From contig CP085629.1 of assembly GCA_024704175.1 (NCBI GenBank), positions 1,116,001-1,180,000 of the forward strand: DNA of 64,000 nt, in the 5' to 3' direction. The DNA comes from Paenibacillus sp. P25. GTDB lineage: Bacteria; Bacillota; Bacilli; Paenibacillales; NBRC-103111. This document shows positions 1 through 8,842 of this stretch, one piece after another (positions within the stretch are counted from its first letter, which is position 1; each line of letters begins with the position of its first letter). The position numbers and the translations under genes were made by a program. The notes under the pieces were generated by a model that did no database searches, was not told where the DNA came from, and was given only the letters and a program-made list of their open reading frames with translations.

Positions 1-405
1 ACAGGGAGCGGGCTCCGTATCCACTCAATGAAGCCTTCGGAGACGAAGAGATGAGCTTCCGCAAGGGTCTACCCTTCAAGCTGCGTTTTGCAGATTATAA
101 CGAGGACGGCCATCCGGATTTTGCGATTGGACAATGGGGAGGAAGCAACGGGAGTTTTTATGCACTGCTTACGGTTCGTCCGGACGGCTTCGCGATTCTT
201 GAGTCGGATATTTATTCCGCCGATCACCGGGAATCCATCCGCTTCCGTAAGGTTGGAGACAAGGCGTTCGTCAATTCATATTACGATCAGGAGAAGGGCA
301 GTTACATGGATGTGATCCACCGCTGGGACGGCAAAGAGGTTCAGGAGGGATGCCCCCGTACCGGCGAAAGAGGTGCACCCGGCGGGTGTCGAGGACGAAG
401 ACTGA
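1..405 (+). CDS. C-terminal part of a protein with a VCBS/FG-GAP-like calcium-binding repeat (5' end outside window)
   Basis: The reading frame is already open at the left edge, so the start lies upstream. The visible part contains RFADYNEDGHPDFAIG, a D-x-N-x-D-G-x-x-D loop of the kind found in VCBS/FG-GAP repeats, which bind calcium in extracellular propeller proteins. The main frame runs to a stop at 416 with an unnatural Arg/Gly-rich tail. Shifting frame near 350 gives a more natural tail, PVPAKEVHPAGVEDED, with a stop at 403-405, so I place the end there and suspect a one-base error. The rest of the protein, and therefore its function, is not visible. Confidence 0.55.
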
Positions 406-419
406 CTCCGCCATAACCA

Positions 420-449
420 AGAGGCCGGTCGCATAAGCGGCCGGCCTCT
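420..449. terminator. Hairpin between convergent genes
   Basis: Near-perfect stem AGAGGCCGG(T)CGC / GCG(G)CCGGCCTCT with loop ATAA. It sits between the end of the left-edge gene and the end of the fucosidase, so it probably ends both transcripts. There is no U-tract on either strand, so this is a terminator-like hairpin and not a textbook intrinsic terminator. Confidence 0.5.
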
Positions 450-459
450 GCGCCAAGGA

Positions 460-1735
460 TTAGTAACGCACTCGTCGATTCCCAGCTCTCCCTCATACTC
501 CAGCACGATCACGGTTGCAATCGGGTCGGGTTCGGTCTCCGGAAGATCGATGCGCAGCCGATGCAGAGGCTTGGAGGGGTTCGTCGGCGTCGTCTCCGTC
601 TTCAGCATGCAATCCGGTTCCGCCAGCGGGTAAGCCTTCGTCACTTGATTTTGCAGTCCGAATAGAGTGATGCTTCCGCCGGGCCGGTAATCAAACAGAT
701 GCAGATACAGCTTACCCGGCTTCCGGGTGACATCCCCCAGGAAAGCTCGTAGGGAAAGGAAGGGCAGGGGGACGTCCCGTAAATCGCTTCGCCGTTCACA
801 CGCATCCATCGGCCGACTTCCCTCAGGATACTCACGCTGGCCTCCGGTACCGTCCCGTCGGCTCTCGGTCCGATGTTCAGCAGATAGTTGCCGCCTTTGC
901 GGTTGATGTCCACCAGGAGACGCACCAGCTCTTTAGCTGATTTCCAGTGGTTGTCGTTCTTCTTATATCCCCAGGTATCGTTCAGTGTGGCGGGCACCTC
1001 CCAATCGACGGGGTATATGTTCGCCGGAATCATGTTGTCCCCGGTGGAAACATAATCATGGAAATGGTGACCGACTCGGGAATTGATCAGGCAATCGGGC
1101 TGCAGCTCACGGACCGCGCCGGCAAATGCCCGGCTCTGTTCCTCGGTAATATCCATCGGCGTATCGTACCAAATCAGGCCGATCGGGCCGTACTGCGTGA
1201 GCAGCTCGCGGATTTGCGGAAGCCCTTTTTCCTGCATGTAACGCTCAAAGCTCTTGGCCTCCTGATCCGGATAGTCCCAGTGGTTCCCCGCCGCATCGGG
1301 ATGGTGCCAGTCCTGCCACTGCGAGTAATAAAAGCAGAGCTTGATTCCCCTTTGCGCACAGACTTCGGCCAGCTCTTTCATCGGATCCCGCTTGAACGGC
1401 GTAGCGTCTACGATATTGAAGGCCGAGCAGGCGGAGCCAAACATGGCGAAGCCGTCGTGGTGCTTGGCGGTGATCACGATGTACTTCATTCCGGCCTCTA
1501 CGGCCAAATCCACCCATTCCTCCGCGCTAAACCGGATCGGGTTAAATTCTTGCGCGAGTCGCTCGTACTCCTCCACCGGGATTTGGGCGCGCTTCATAAT
1601 CCATTCGCCGATGCCCGGATATTCACGGCCCTTCCATATGCCGGCCGGCAGGGCGTAAAGCCCCCAATGGATGAACAGGCCGAACTTTGCTTCTCTCCAC
1701 CAAGTCATTTTGTCGGTATTTGATTTGAGCAGCAT
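460..1735 (-). CDS. Alpha-L-fucosidase, GH29 family (frameshifted)
   Basis: GH29 enzymes remove terminal alpha-L-fucose from glycans. The N-terminus shows the family pattern WWREAKFGLFIHWGLYALPAG, followed by KYIVITAKHHDGFAMF and, near residue 190, LIWYDTPMD, the region of the nucleophile Asp. There is no signal peptide, so it probably acts on imported oligosaccharides. The start at 1735 follows AAAGGTGG. The frame breaks near 735. The C-terminal domain continues in another frame (GDVTRKPGKLYLHLFDY), and a second shift near 470 gives a natural stop at 460-462, just before the shared hairpin. Without correction the frame would run through the hairpin. Both shifts look like sequencing indels. 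No transporter lies next to it; a second fucosidase (GH95) lies at 38,763. Confidence 0.85.
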
Positions 1736-1974
1736 TCCCTAGCCCACCTTTCTTGGAATTCATCTATATCTATCTTAAAAAAGACGGGCGTGCTTTGAAC
1801 ATGTCGGTTCCTAAGGTAAGTTTGCACAATATAAATTTGTTTTCGTGCAAGAGAATGCGAGCGGGCCGTCATCTGGAATTTGGCCTTTCGGCATGGTAAT
1901 CTGAACTTGACTTTCTCTCGAATACTTAAAGGGCAGAGGGCCGGCGGAATTTGAAAATGAAGGAGGCGCTAGGC

Positions 1975-2934
1975 ATGAATTATCGCTGTGCAATTCTTGA
2001 CGATTACCAGCAGGCGGCACTGGCTATGGCCGATTGGTCGGCACTTTCGGAACGGGTGGAGGTTGTCTCTTTCAACCGGCACTATGACAATGAGGATGAG
2101 CTTGCCGAGCTCCTCAGCGAATTCGATATGATTGTGATCATGCGGGAACGGACGCCGTTTCGCGCATCGCTCTTTGCACGGTCGCCGAAGCTTAAGTCGC
2201 TTGTGACAACCGGCATGCGCAACGCATCGATCGATTTGGCTGCAGCCGCATCGCACGGTGTGGTCGTTTGCGGCACGGCGGGGAACGCTGAACCTACGGT
2301 CGAACTGACCTGGGCGCTCATCCTGGGGCTTGCCCGTCATATTGCGCCGGAGCATTATGCCATGCGGACGAACGGGCCTTGGCAAAATTCGTTGGGGACG
2401 GACCTTCACGGCAAGCGGCTCGGTCTGCTCGGGCTCGGCAGACTCGGCGACCGGGTGGCGCGGATCGGACAAGCGTTCGGGATGGAGGTCGCCGCATGGA
2501 GCCAGAATCTAACCGAAGAACGGGCCAAAGAAGTCGGCGTACTATTGGCATCTTCGAAAGAAGAGCCGCTGGAGAGCAGTGATTTTGTCTCCATCCATCT
2601 TGTTCTCAGCGAACGGACAAGGGGCCTCGTCGGGGCGGCGGAGCTTAACCGAATGCGGCCTTCCGCTTATCTCATCAACACCTCGCGCGCGCCGATCGTG
2701 GATCAAGAGGCGCTGGTTGAAGCGCTGCAAAGCCGCCGCATCGCAGGCGCAGGTCTGGATGTGTACGAGACGGAGCCCCTGCCGGAAGACAGCGTGTTCC
2801 GGTTTCTGCCGAATGTACTGACGACGCCGCACCTCGGCTATGTAACAGAGGGTAATTACCGGACCTTTTACCGGGATGCGGTGGAGGACATTCAGGCTTT
2901 CCTGGCCGGTTCGCCGATACGGACACTGACCTGA
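1975..2934 (+). CDS. D-2-hydroxyacid dehydrogenase family protein (NAD-dependent)
   Basis: A 319-residue member of the family that interconverts 2-keto acids and D-2-hydroxy acids. The Rossmann nucleotide-binding motif GLLGLGRLGDRVA lies near residue 155. The catalytic Arg is in NTSRAPIVDQEAL, the Glu in DVYETEPL and the His in TPHLGY, so the triad is complete. The start is the ATG at 1975 because AAGGAGG lies 8 bases upstream; an in-frame TTG at 1951 would leave that site inside the gene. Substrate cannot be told from sequence. It is transcribed away from the GH29 gene, so the 1736-1974 gap holds both promoters. Intact, unlike many neighbours. A second family member lies at 11,940. Confidence 0.9.
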   Translation: MNYRCAILDDYQQAALAMADWSALSERVEVVSFNRHYDNEDELAELLSEFDMIVIMRERTPFRASLFARSPKLKSLVTTGMRNASIDLAAAASHGVVVCGTAGNAEPTVELTWALILGLARHIAPEHYAMRTNGPWQNSLGTDLHGKRLGLLGLGRLGDRVARIGQAFGMEVAAWSQNLTEERAKEVGVLLASSKEEPLESSDFVSIHLVLSERTRGLVGAAELNRMRPSAYLINTSRAPIVDQEALVEALQSRRIAGAGLDVYETEPLPEDSVFRFLPNVLTTPHLGYVTEGNYRTFYRDAVEDIQAFLAGSPIRTLT

Positions 2935-2980
2935 CGCGGAACAGGTATGTTTTAGCTCAAATTCATATCGCTTGAATAGC

Positions 2981-3016
2981 TTACGGACTGAACGGCCTTT
3001 ATTTGGTGTTCCGTAA
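2981..3016. repeat. Short inverted-repeat element at the left side of the AT-rich islet
   Basis: TTACGGA and TCCGTAA face each other across 22 bases. The arms match in style the ACGGACTC/GAGTCCGT arms at 4,828-4,911 on the other side of the AT-rich segment, so both may be degenerate copies of one dispersed intergenic element. The similarity was judged by eye. Confidence 0.4.
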
Positions 3017-3169
3017 AAATAAAGTTTTCTTAGTGCTTTATAGCTCAAACTAAAAACTACATGCTACAATCGTAAGAACTTAGTTTGAAAAATGGAAATT
3101 TAATTTTCTAATTGTTTATTTGGGGCACTCCATTTAATGGCACTGCACCCTTACCTCAATATTCAAACC

Positions 3170-3205
3170 AAACTTGCCATGATCAGGCAAGTTTTATTTT
3201 TTTAT
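3170..3205 (+). terminator. Intrinsic terminator upstream of lspA
   Basis: Perfect 9-bp stem AAACTTGCC / GGCAAGTTT, 7-base loop, then a T-rich tract. It lies more than 200 bases after the dehydrogenase stop and isolates lspA from upstream transcription. Apart from this hairpin and the inverted repeat, the 2,935-3,381 stretch is AT-rich and I see no gene in it. Confidence 0.75.
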
Positions 3206-3381
3206 TTAAGAACCTTATAGAAGAAAATGCAGTAACCCTTGAAATAATTGGGGCGGTTTAGACATCGGTGCAGATTTTTCCAGCCGAAATATGGTATTAT
3301 TGAAAAAGTATTGGGAATCCAAAACCTATTTTTCTTATACTAAGCGAGACCCCAATTTATTTCAGAAAGGGAGACCATAAT

Positions 3382-3879
3382 TTGATTTATTATGCAATTG
3401 TATTATTCGTCTTATTAATTGATCAATATTCCAAATGGATTATTAGGAATAAACTTAGTTTGAATGAATCCCGTCCTATAATTGAAGATGTCCTTCAAAT
3501 CACTTCAGTCCGTAACAAAGGAGCCGCTTATGGTATTTTAGAGGGGCAACATTGGTTTTTTGTTGCAATTACTGTAATTATTATAGGTGGTATTTTATGG
3601 TACATTCGCAAAGTGTTGAGAGAAAAAAAGAAAATATTGGCAATTGCAAGCTGTTTTATTTTAGGTGGAGCGATCGGGAATCTTACGGATCGAATATTTT
3701 ACGGTGAAGTGGTGGACTTCATTCAATTTAATTTTCATTTTACAATTTTCGGACATGTGTTTTATCCGCTTCAGATTTTTAACATAGCAGATTCAGCTAT
3801 TTTTTTTGGCGTTGTACTTATTTTTGCCAATGCTTCTTTTGAATGGATAAAAGAGAGAAGAGTTAAGAAAGCCTATTAA
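3382..3879 (+). CDS. lspA: Lipoprotein signal peptidase (signal peptidase II)
   Basis: LspA is the membrane aspartyl protease that removes the signal peptide of prolipoproteins after lipid attachment. The 165-residue length fits the family. Four hydrophobic segments are visible, with SVRNKGAAYGIL near residue 45, and the two catalytic Asp boxes GGAIGNLTDR and FNIADSAI. TTG at 3382 follows GAAAGGGA, and no better start exists. The gene is far more AT-rich than its neighbours and is not flanked by the usual ileS or rluD genes. It therefore looks like an acquired second copy; the housekeeping copy is presumably elsewhere. Extra LspA copies can protect against LspA-targeting antibiotics such as globomycin; that role here is inference. 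Confidence 0.93.
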   Translation: MIYYAIVLFVLLIDQYSKWIIRNKLSLNESRPIIEDVLQITSVRNKGAAYGILEGQHWFFVAITVIIIGGILWYIRKVLREKKKILAIASCFILGGAIGNLTDRIFYGEVVDFIQFNFHFTIFGHVFYPLQIFNIADSAIFFGVVLIFANASFEWIKERRVKKAY

Positions 3880-3909
3880 TTTAATTAACGGGCACGTTAG
3901 TTGAACAAC

Positions 3910-3950
3910 AATGCAAGCCGCCACAAATTAGTGGCGGCTTGCATTTGTTA
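3910..3950 (+). terminator. Strong intrinsic terminator after lspA
   Basis: Perfect 15-bp stem AATGCAAGCCGCCAC / GTGGCGGCTTGCATT with loop AAATTA, followed by TTGTTAATT. It closes the lspA transcript. Between 3,951 and 4,318 I recognise no gene; the sequence is AT-rich with no clear homology. Confidence 0.85.
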
Positions 3951-4318
3951 ATTCAGCAATTCTAAGGAGACTCTACATGTTCTTTAGTATACTTAAACTA
4001 GAACGTTTATTTGGAAAAATGGAAATCATATGGCTTTAAACGCCATGCTAGCAGTTTTCACTTTTGATCTTAAGAACTACGCTACATTGTAGACTGTAAA
4101 TAAAGTTAGAGACTGACGCCAGTTATTCAACTTCCATGTAAGAAATTATATAAACGGACAGACATACGGTGTTTCCTCAGATGCTACTTCTCCTGAAACG
4201 GAAACGCTAACGGGCAGGATCTTCTGATTAGTGGTAGTGAGGTGAAGTGATTGAAGGTTTCGTGAATAGACATTATGTGAAAAGCATCAACGGTGCGTAT
4301 AAATCGGAGGTTAAGTTT

Positions 4319-4741
4319 ATGCAAAGTAGATTAGACCAGGACATCATTTCAACGGCAGAAAGCTTTACGAACAATTTTTCTGATAAAGGTCATTTTGATT
4401 TTAGTGTTGAAAGCCTGCGCCAAGTAGACAATATTCTTCAAGAAATAAGTGATTATGAAATAGATAATGAAACATTGTACTCTATCTCTTCAATGGCTGG
4501 ATGTTATATTTTTGAAGTAGCAAGAAGAAATTATGGCGGGAAGTACTATTGGATCCAAGAAAGAAAACAGCCTGTTTTAGTTACTGGAGAGCCGGAATTT
4601 TCGATTTCAATATTTGCATTCGATAAAGTTAGAGGAAGAATTTTGAACGGAATAGAAGATGAAATACCATATTACTTTGATGGTTATATTAAGGCGGTTG
4701 AAAAAGGTAAAAAAACAGGCTACAGTGCAACAATTGTTTAA
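4319..4741 (+). CDS. Small protein of unknown function in the AT-rich islet
   Basis: A 140-residue soluble protein that I cannot assign. The frame is open from 4247 (GTG), but the ATG at 4319 has GGAGG 8 bases upstream, so I start there with MQSRLDQD. The second half has MAGCYIFEVARRNYGGKYYW followed by a short strand-rich part and FDKVRGRILNGIEDEIPYYFDGYI. This layout recalls small stand-alone proteins, some of which lie near toxin loci, but no toxin gene is visible here. Codon and base use match lspA and not the surrounding GC-rich genes, so the two were probably acquired together. No terminator is obvious downstream. Confidence 0.6.
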   Translation: MQSRLDQDIISTAESFTNNFSDKGHFDFSVESLRQVDNILQEISDYEIDNETLYSISSMAGCYIFEVARRNYGGKYYWIQERKQPVLVTGEPEFSISIFAFDKVRGRILNGIEDEIPYYFDGYIKAVEKGKKTGYSATIV

Positions 4742-4827
4742 AGAATAGGAGATTAAACTAAATAGGTACGATTGCTCAATAAACCAAGCTAGTCTGAACA
4801 TTTGGGGAAATGGGCCTTTGAAAATTT

Positions 4828-4961
4828 GTAACGGACTCGGCAGACGCTATTTACCGAAACAGACCGCATTTGTGCGGCCTGTTCACTAATAGCACTTCTG
4901 GAGTCCGTTACGTTTGAAATGAAAGCAAATTCACGATGATGAACGCTCTGAGGTCCGTTAC
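4828..4961. repeat. Nested inverted-repeat intergenic element with an extra half copy
   Basis: GTAACGGACTC at 4828-4838 is a perfect 11-base inverted match to GAGTCCGTTAC at 4901-4911. Between them lie nested pairs: GCTATT with AATAGC, and an inner AACAG-CCGCA / TGCGG-CTGTT hairpin. A further partial arm, GAGGTCCGTTAC, sits at 4950-4961. No coding frame is present. I read it as a dispersed REP/MITE-like repeat. It occupies most of the 4,742-5,134 gap; the remainder shows nothing I recognise. Confidence 0.6.
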
Positions 4962-5134
4962 TAATGTCAGGTTATTCAAACCGGCCCGTCTCAGCGTGAA
5001 TCTTTCGCGGCTGTTCGCAAAACATCCGGGTCATGTAATCATCGCCTTGCAGCAGGTTGTTATCATACATAGTTAGACTAATAAATGAAAACGATGTTTT
5101 CCTCCTCAACAAGCTCACCGCCCAGCATGCCGGT

Positions 5135-6355
5135 CTACGAATGAGTGGTTTGCTTCACGTTGGCGCTGGCGGGCAGTAGGGAGAACCGCGGGATCTTCAG
5201 CAGCAAAGCAAGCAGCAAGAGCAGGCCGCCGTTGATGGCGAACACCACCGGAATGGAGATTTGTGCTGCCAGGAAGCCTCCGAGCAGAGGTCCGAGAAGA
5301 AGCCCGAGCTGGTTGGCCGATTGATTCAGGCTGAATGCGCGGCTTCGAAAGGACGGGTCCGTATGCTGGGCGATAAAGGCATTGAGCGCGGGGAACACCC
5401 CGGCGAAGAAGAGCCCGTACACGAAGCGCAGGGCGCCGAAGCCGATTAAATTGTGAAACAGGATCTGCAGTAAATTGCCGATGCCTCCTCCCAGAAGCCC
5501 GATGAAGAGCACCTTCTCATAGCCGATTCCGGAGCCGATTCGCCCCCAGCGGGGCGCGGCGATCAAGGTGGCGATCCCGACGGCGGAGAAGATAATGCCG
5601 GCATACAGCGAAGCGGAAGACTCGCTGGATCCGAGCTTCAGCACGTAGATCGTGAGCAGCGGCTCGAGAATCATAATGGACGTCGAGGTGACGAATACGA
5701 TGAACAAGGCGATCATAAGATTCCGGTTGGTCGCCGCCGCTTTCAGATCCTTCGCCACCGATGAGCGTTTGGCCTCCGATTTATTGAAGGAAGGCTCCTT
5801 CACCCAGATCAGGGCGATCAGGAAAGCGACGAGCACCATCGAGCCGGCCAGGAAGAACGTATCCCGCGTGCCGACAACATGGCTCACGACGCCGCCCAGC
5901 AGCGGACCCGTTACGGAGGCCGCCGCACTGGCCGTAGACATAATGCCGAGCGCATAACCGACATGCTTCTCCGGCGTATTGGTCGCTACCAGCGCAATCG
6001 CGGAAGGGATGTAGCCGGCGAGCGACCCTTCCAGAATCCGCACGGCGAACAGCTCGTAGGGATTCTGTACGAGAAAGTACAAAAAATAAGAGGCGGATAA
6101 ACAAATGCCCGCCCTCAGCATCATCGGTCTGCGCCCGTATTTATCGGCAATCGATCCCCAGAACGGCGCAATCAACGAGCTCGCCAGGAAGGTTACCGCG
6201 AACACAGTTCCCGTCCACGCCTCCAAATGACCTTTTACGCCCAAATCATCCTGCAAGAAGATGGACATGAACGGAATGGAAACCGAATACGCCATGCTGA
6301 CCAGAAAGGTGCCGATCCAAAGCACAAAAAGATTGCGTTTCCAAGAATAAGCCAC
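5135..6355 (-). CDS. Major facilitator superfamily transporter, MdtG-like multidrug exporter
   Basis: About 406 residues with twelve hydrophobic segments. MFS motif A appears as GSIADKYGRRPMMLRAG in the loop between helices 2 and 3, and the TGPLLGGVVSH helix is typical of drug:proton antiporters. Substrates cannot be inferred. The frame is open up to 6535, but the extra N-terminal residues are Arg-rich and unlike a transporter. I prefer the GTG at 6353-6355 (MAYSWKRNLFVLWIGTF), which matches family N-termini; AAGGA lies about 12 bases upstream, so the start is not certain. ATG at about 6394 is the alternative. Uninterrupted. Confidence 0.8.
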   Translation of the reverse strand: MAYSWKRNLFVLWIGTFLVSMAYSVSIPFMSIFLQDDLGVKGHLEAWTGTVFAVTFLASSLIAPFWGSIADKYGRRPMMLRAGICLSASYFLYFLVQNPYELFAVRILEGSLAGYIPSAIALVATNTPEKHVGYALGIMSTASAAASVTGPLLGGVVSHVVGTRDTFFLAGSMVLVAFLIALIWVKEPSFNKSEAKRSSVAKDLKAAATNRNLMIALFIVFVTSTSIMILEPLLTIYVLKLGSSESSASLYAGIIFSAVGIATLIAAPRWGRIGSGIGYEKVLFIGLLGGGIGNLLQILFHNLIGFGALRFVYGLFFAGVFPALNAFIAQHTDPSFRSRAFSLNQSANQLGLLLGPLLGGFLAAQISIPVVFAINGGLLLLLALLLKIPRFSLLPASANVKQTTHS

Positions 6356-6580
6356 AATGGAAGCACTTCCTTTTACCTGTTTACTTCGTATCATATCACT
6401 TCGGGCCGCGGAAATGAGGCCCTTTTCCGATAAAGTATTATTGTCAAGCCGATTAAAAAAATTTAACGCCCGGGCAGGACGTGCAGCATGTACAGGGCAA
6501 CGCAAACGAAAAAAAGCTGCTCCCCAAGTCATCATGATGACCTGAGGAAGCGACCTGCGGAAGACCGGATATATACCTGG

Positions 6581-8518
6581 TTAAGGCACAAGCGCCGGCG
6601 GTTTGCGGTTATGGGTACCCTGTTCGTAGGCGTAGCCGAGCTTGATCAGCGTCGCCTCGTCGAACGCACGGCCCAGGAATTCGAGACCGACAGGCAGGCC
6701 GTCCGGTGTGAAGCCCGCCGGAACCGTAATGGCCGGGAACCCGGAATAAGGGCTTAAGCGATTGTTACTGCCGGCATTCTGCTGCGACCCGATGACGGCG
6801 GCCGGCTGCGAGGCGGAAGGATATACGAGCGCATCGAGATGATAATCCGCCATAACCTTAAGCAGTGAGTCGCGCGTCAGCTTCGTCCGTTTGAGCACGA
6901 TATCCTTGTATTCCTCCGTATTGAGCGATTCCCTGGCGTCGCGTGTCTTCATCGAGCTTTCCTGGGTTTTGTCGTATTGTCCTGAAGCGATAATTTCCGA
7001 CAGCGAATGGTACGGCGCCTTCGGACCGAGCGAGCTCAAGTAATCGTTGAGCTGGAACTTGAACTCGTAGCCGCTGAGGCTCGGGTAAGCCATGATTTCC
7101 TTCAAATTCGGGATCGTAATCGGGATCGTCTCCGCTCCGAGGCGCTTGAGATCGTCGATCGCTTTGTACACCACCTCCGTGACCGGCTTTTCCTCCGGTT
7201 TACCGCCCAAGAGCTCTGTAACGACGCCGATCCGCGCTCCCTTTAATCCGTTCGGATCCAGGGAATTCGTGTAGCTTGCGGGAATGTGCCCGACGCTGTA
7301 GGCTGTGGCGACATCCTCCGGATCATAGCCCGCCGTTGTATCCAGCAGTATGGCGGCATCGGTCACGGTACGGGCGATGGGGCCGCCGACGTCTTGAGTG
7401 AGCGCCAGCGGAATAATGCCCGTACGGCTGGACAGGCCGACCGTTGGCCGGATGCCTACAAGACTGTTGAACGAAGACGGAATGCGGATGGAACCGCCCG
7501 TATCGGTTCCAAGGCCCGCCAGCGCGAGATTCGCGGCAACCGCAGCGCCCGTACCTCCGCTGGAGCCGCCCGGGTAATGATCCGGAGCGTACGGATTCCG
7601 CGTTTGACCGCCAAGCGAGCTTGAAGTGGTGATGCCGAACGCGAATTCGTGAAGATTCGCTTTGGCCAGAATGATCGCCCCGGCCGCTTTCAACTTCGCT
7701 ACTTGTTCCGCGTCGGTCTGCGGCACGGAATCCTTTAAGCAGACACAGCCGGCCGTTGTCGGCATATCGCTCGTATCAAAGTTGTCCTTGACGATGACCG
7801 GTATGCCGTGCAGCGGACCTCTCGGGCCTTTGGCCGCCCGTTCCCGATCCAGCTGCTCGGCGATGGAGAGCGCGTTCGGATTTATGGTAATGATCGAGTT
7901 CAGCTTCACGCCTTGATGGTCATATTTTTCAATGCGTTCTATGTACATCTGTACGAGTTGCCTGGAGGTTAGCTTGCCCTGTTCCATCGCTCTCTGAATG
8001 TCGGCAATCGTGGTTTCCACCAGCTCGAAAGGCTTCAAATAGTCGTACACCCGATAGGCGATCGTACGGGCCTGCCCGTAAGTCAGCGCATCATCCGGGA
8101 GGAACAGCGAATCGCTGACTCCGGTCATCAGCTTCATTTGATAAACGGCTCCGACCACGGAGACGGCGGCCGCATCGCTCACATCCGAGAAAGGTTCCGG
8201 CGCGTCCTTCAGCTGGAGCGAATCGTGGAGTCCGGCGGCGACCTCGAGGCGCGTCACGGCCGCGGAAGCAGGCAGCTCGAAGCTCACCGTGGTGCCGGCC
8301 AGGCTTGCCGACTGCTCCAGAAGCCGGGCGAATTCCTCGGAGGTGACCGTCCCGCCATCCGGTTTGCCGGCATCGCCCGGCGGAAGGGAGTAAGCTTTGG
8401 CGGTCTCCGCCGAATAATCAAGAGCCGCACCCTGTGCGGTAAACGGAATGGATAAGAGCAAAAAGCCGGCTGTCCATGCCATGCAGTGTTTTTTCAATGA
8501 AACGGTGAATCGCTGCAT
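6581..8518 (-). CDS. Secreted amidase-signature enzyme with SLH-like N-terminal region
   Basis: A 645-residue protein. Residues 1-31 form a signal peptide (Lys-rich start, hydrophobic core, TAQGA cleavage region). Residues about 35-160 resemble degenerate S-layer homology repeats (VTRLEVAAGL, FSDVSDAAAVSVVGAVY, FLPDDALTYGQARTIAYR), which bind cell-wall polysaccharide. The rest is an amidase-signature domain with the Ser-cisSer-Lys triad visible: Lys in PVIVKDNFD, cis-Ser in PGGSSGGTGAAVA and nucleophile Ser in DTGGSIRIPSS. This predicts a surface-anchored hydrolase of amides; substrate unknown. ATG at 8518 follows GGGAGTGA. The gene is uninterrupted. Confidence 0.88.
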   Translation of the reverse strand: MQRFTVSLKKHCMAWTAGFLLLSIPFTAQGAALDYSAETAKAYSLPPGDAGKPDGGTVTSEEFARLLEQSASLAGTTVSFELPASAAVTRLEVAAGLHDSLQLKDAPEPFSDVSDAAAVSVVGAVYQMKLMTGVSDSLFLPDDALTYGQARTIAYRVYDYLKPFELVETTIADIQRAMEQGKLTSRQLVQMYIERIEKYDHQGVKLNSIITINPNALSIAEQLDRERAAKGPRGPLHGIPVIVKDNFDTSDMPTTAGCVCLKDSVPQTDAEQVAKLKAAGAIILAKANLHEFAFGITTSSSLGGQTRNPYAPDHYPGGSSGGTGAAVAANLALAGLGTDTGGSIRIPSSFNSLVGIRPTVGLSSRTGIIPLALTQDVGGPIARTVTDAAILLDTTAGYDPEDVATAYSVGHIPASYTNSLDPNGLKGARIGVVTELLGGKPEEKPVTEVVYKAIDDLKRLGAETIPITIPNLKEIMAYPSLSGYEFKFQLNDYLSSLGPKAPYHSLSEIIASGQYDKTQESSMKTRDARESLNTEEYKDIVLKRTKLTRDSLLKVMADYHLDALVYPSASQPAAVIGSQQNAGSNNRLSPYSGFPAITVPAGFTPDGLPVGLEFLGRAFDEATLIKLGYAYEQGTHNRKPPALVP

Positions 8519-8792
8519 AAAATCACTCCCAACTCAGTTGTGTTATTAAATGTGACATAGATATGATATTTTCTTTCTCGTAAATCAGCAAATTAAAATA
8601 TCTTCAGTAAAACGTTTTCTTGCTGATTTATCTGATGTTTTCTTTTGATTCCGTTGTTTTAACAATCATTTTACTGCTTATTTTAAAATCAAAATTGTTC
8701 GATTCTATTCTGATTTATGTAATATTAATTAACATAAACAAATAAAAATCTCTATTTTTCGACAAAAGTCCGCATTGGAATGAAAATTTTGT

Positions 8793-8798
8793 TATAAT
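8793..8798 (+). promoter_or_regulatory. Possible -10 element for the sensor kinase gene
   Basis: TATAAT lies 45 bases before the kinase start in an AT-rich divergent gap (8,519-8,842). No good -35 hexamer sits at 16-18 bases, so this is only a candidate. The same gap must hold the promoter for the amidase on the other strand; I could not place it. Confidence 0.4.
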
Positions 8799-8842
8799 GA
8801 CTCTTGTAGGTTTGATATTGAGTTATAGGGTGAGCTGCAGCC

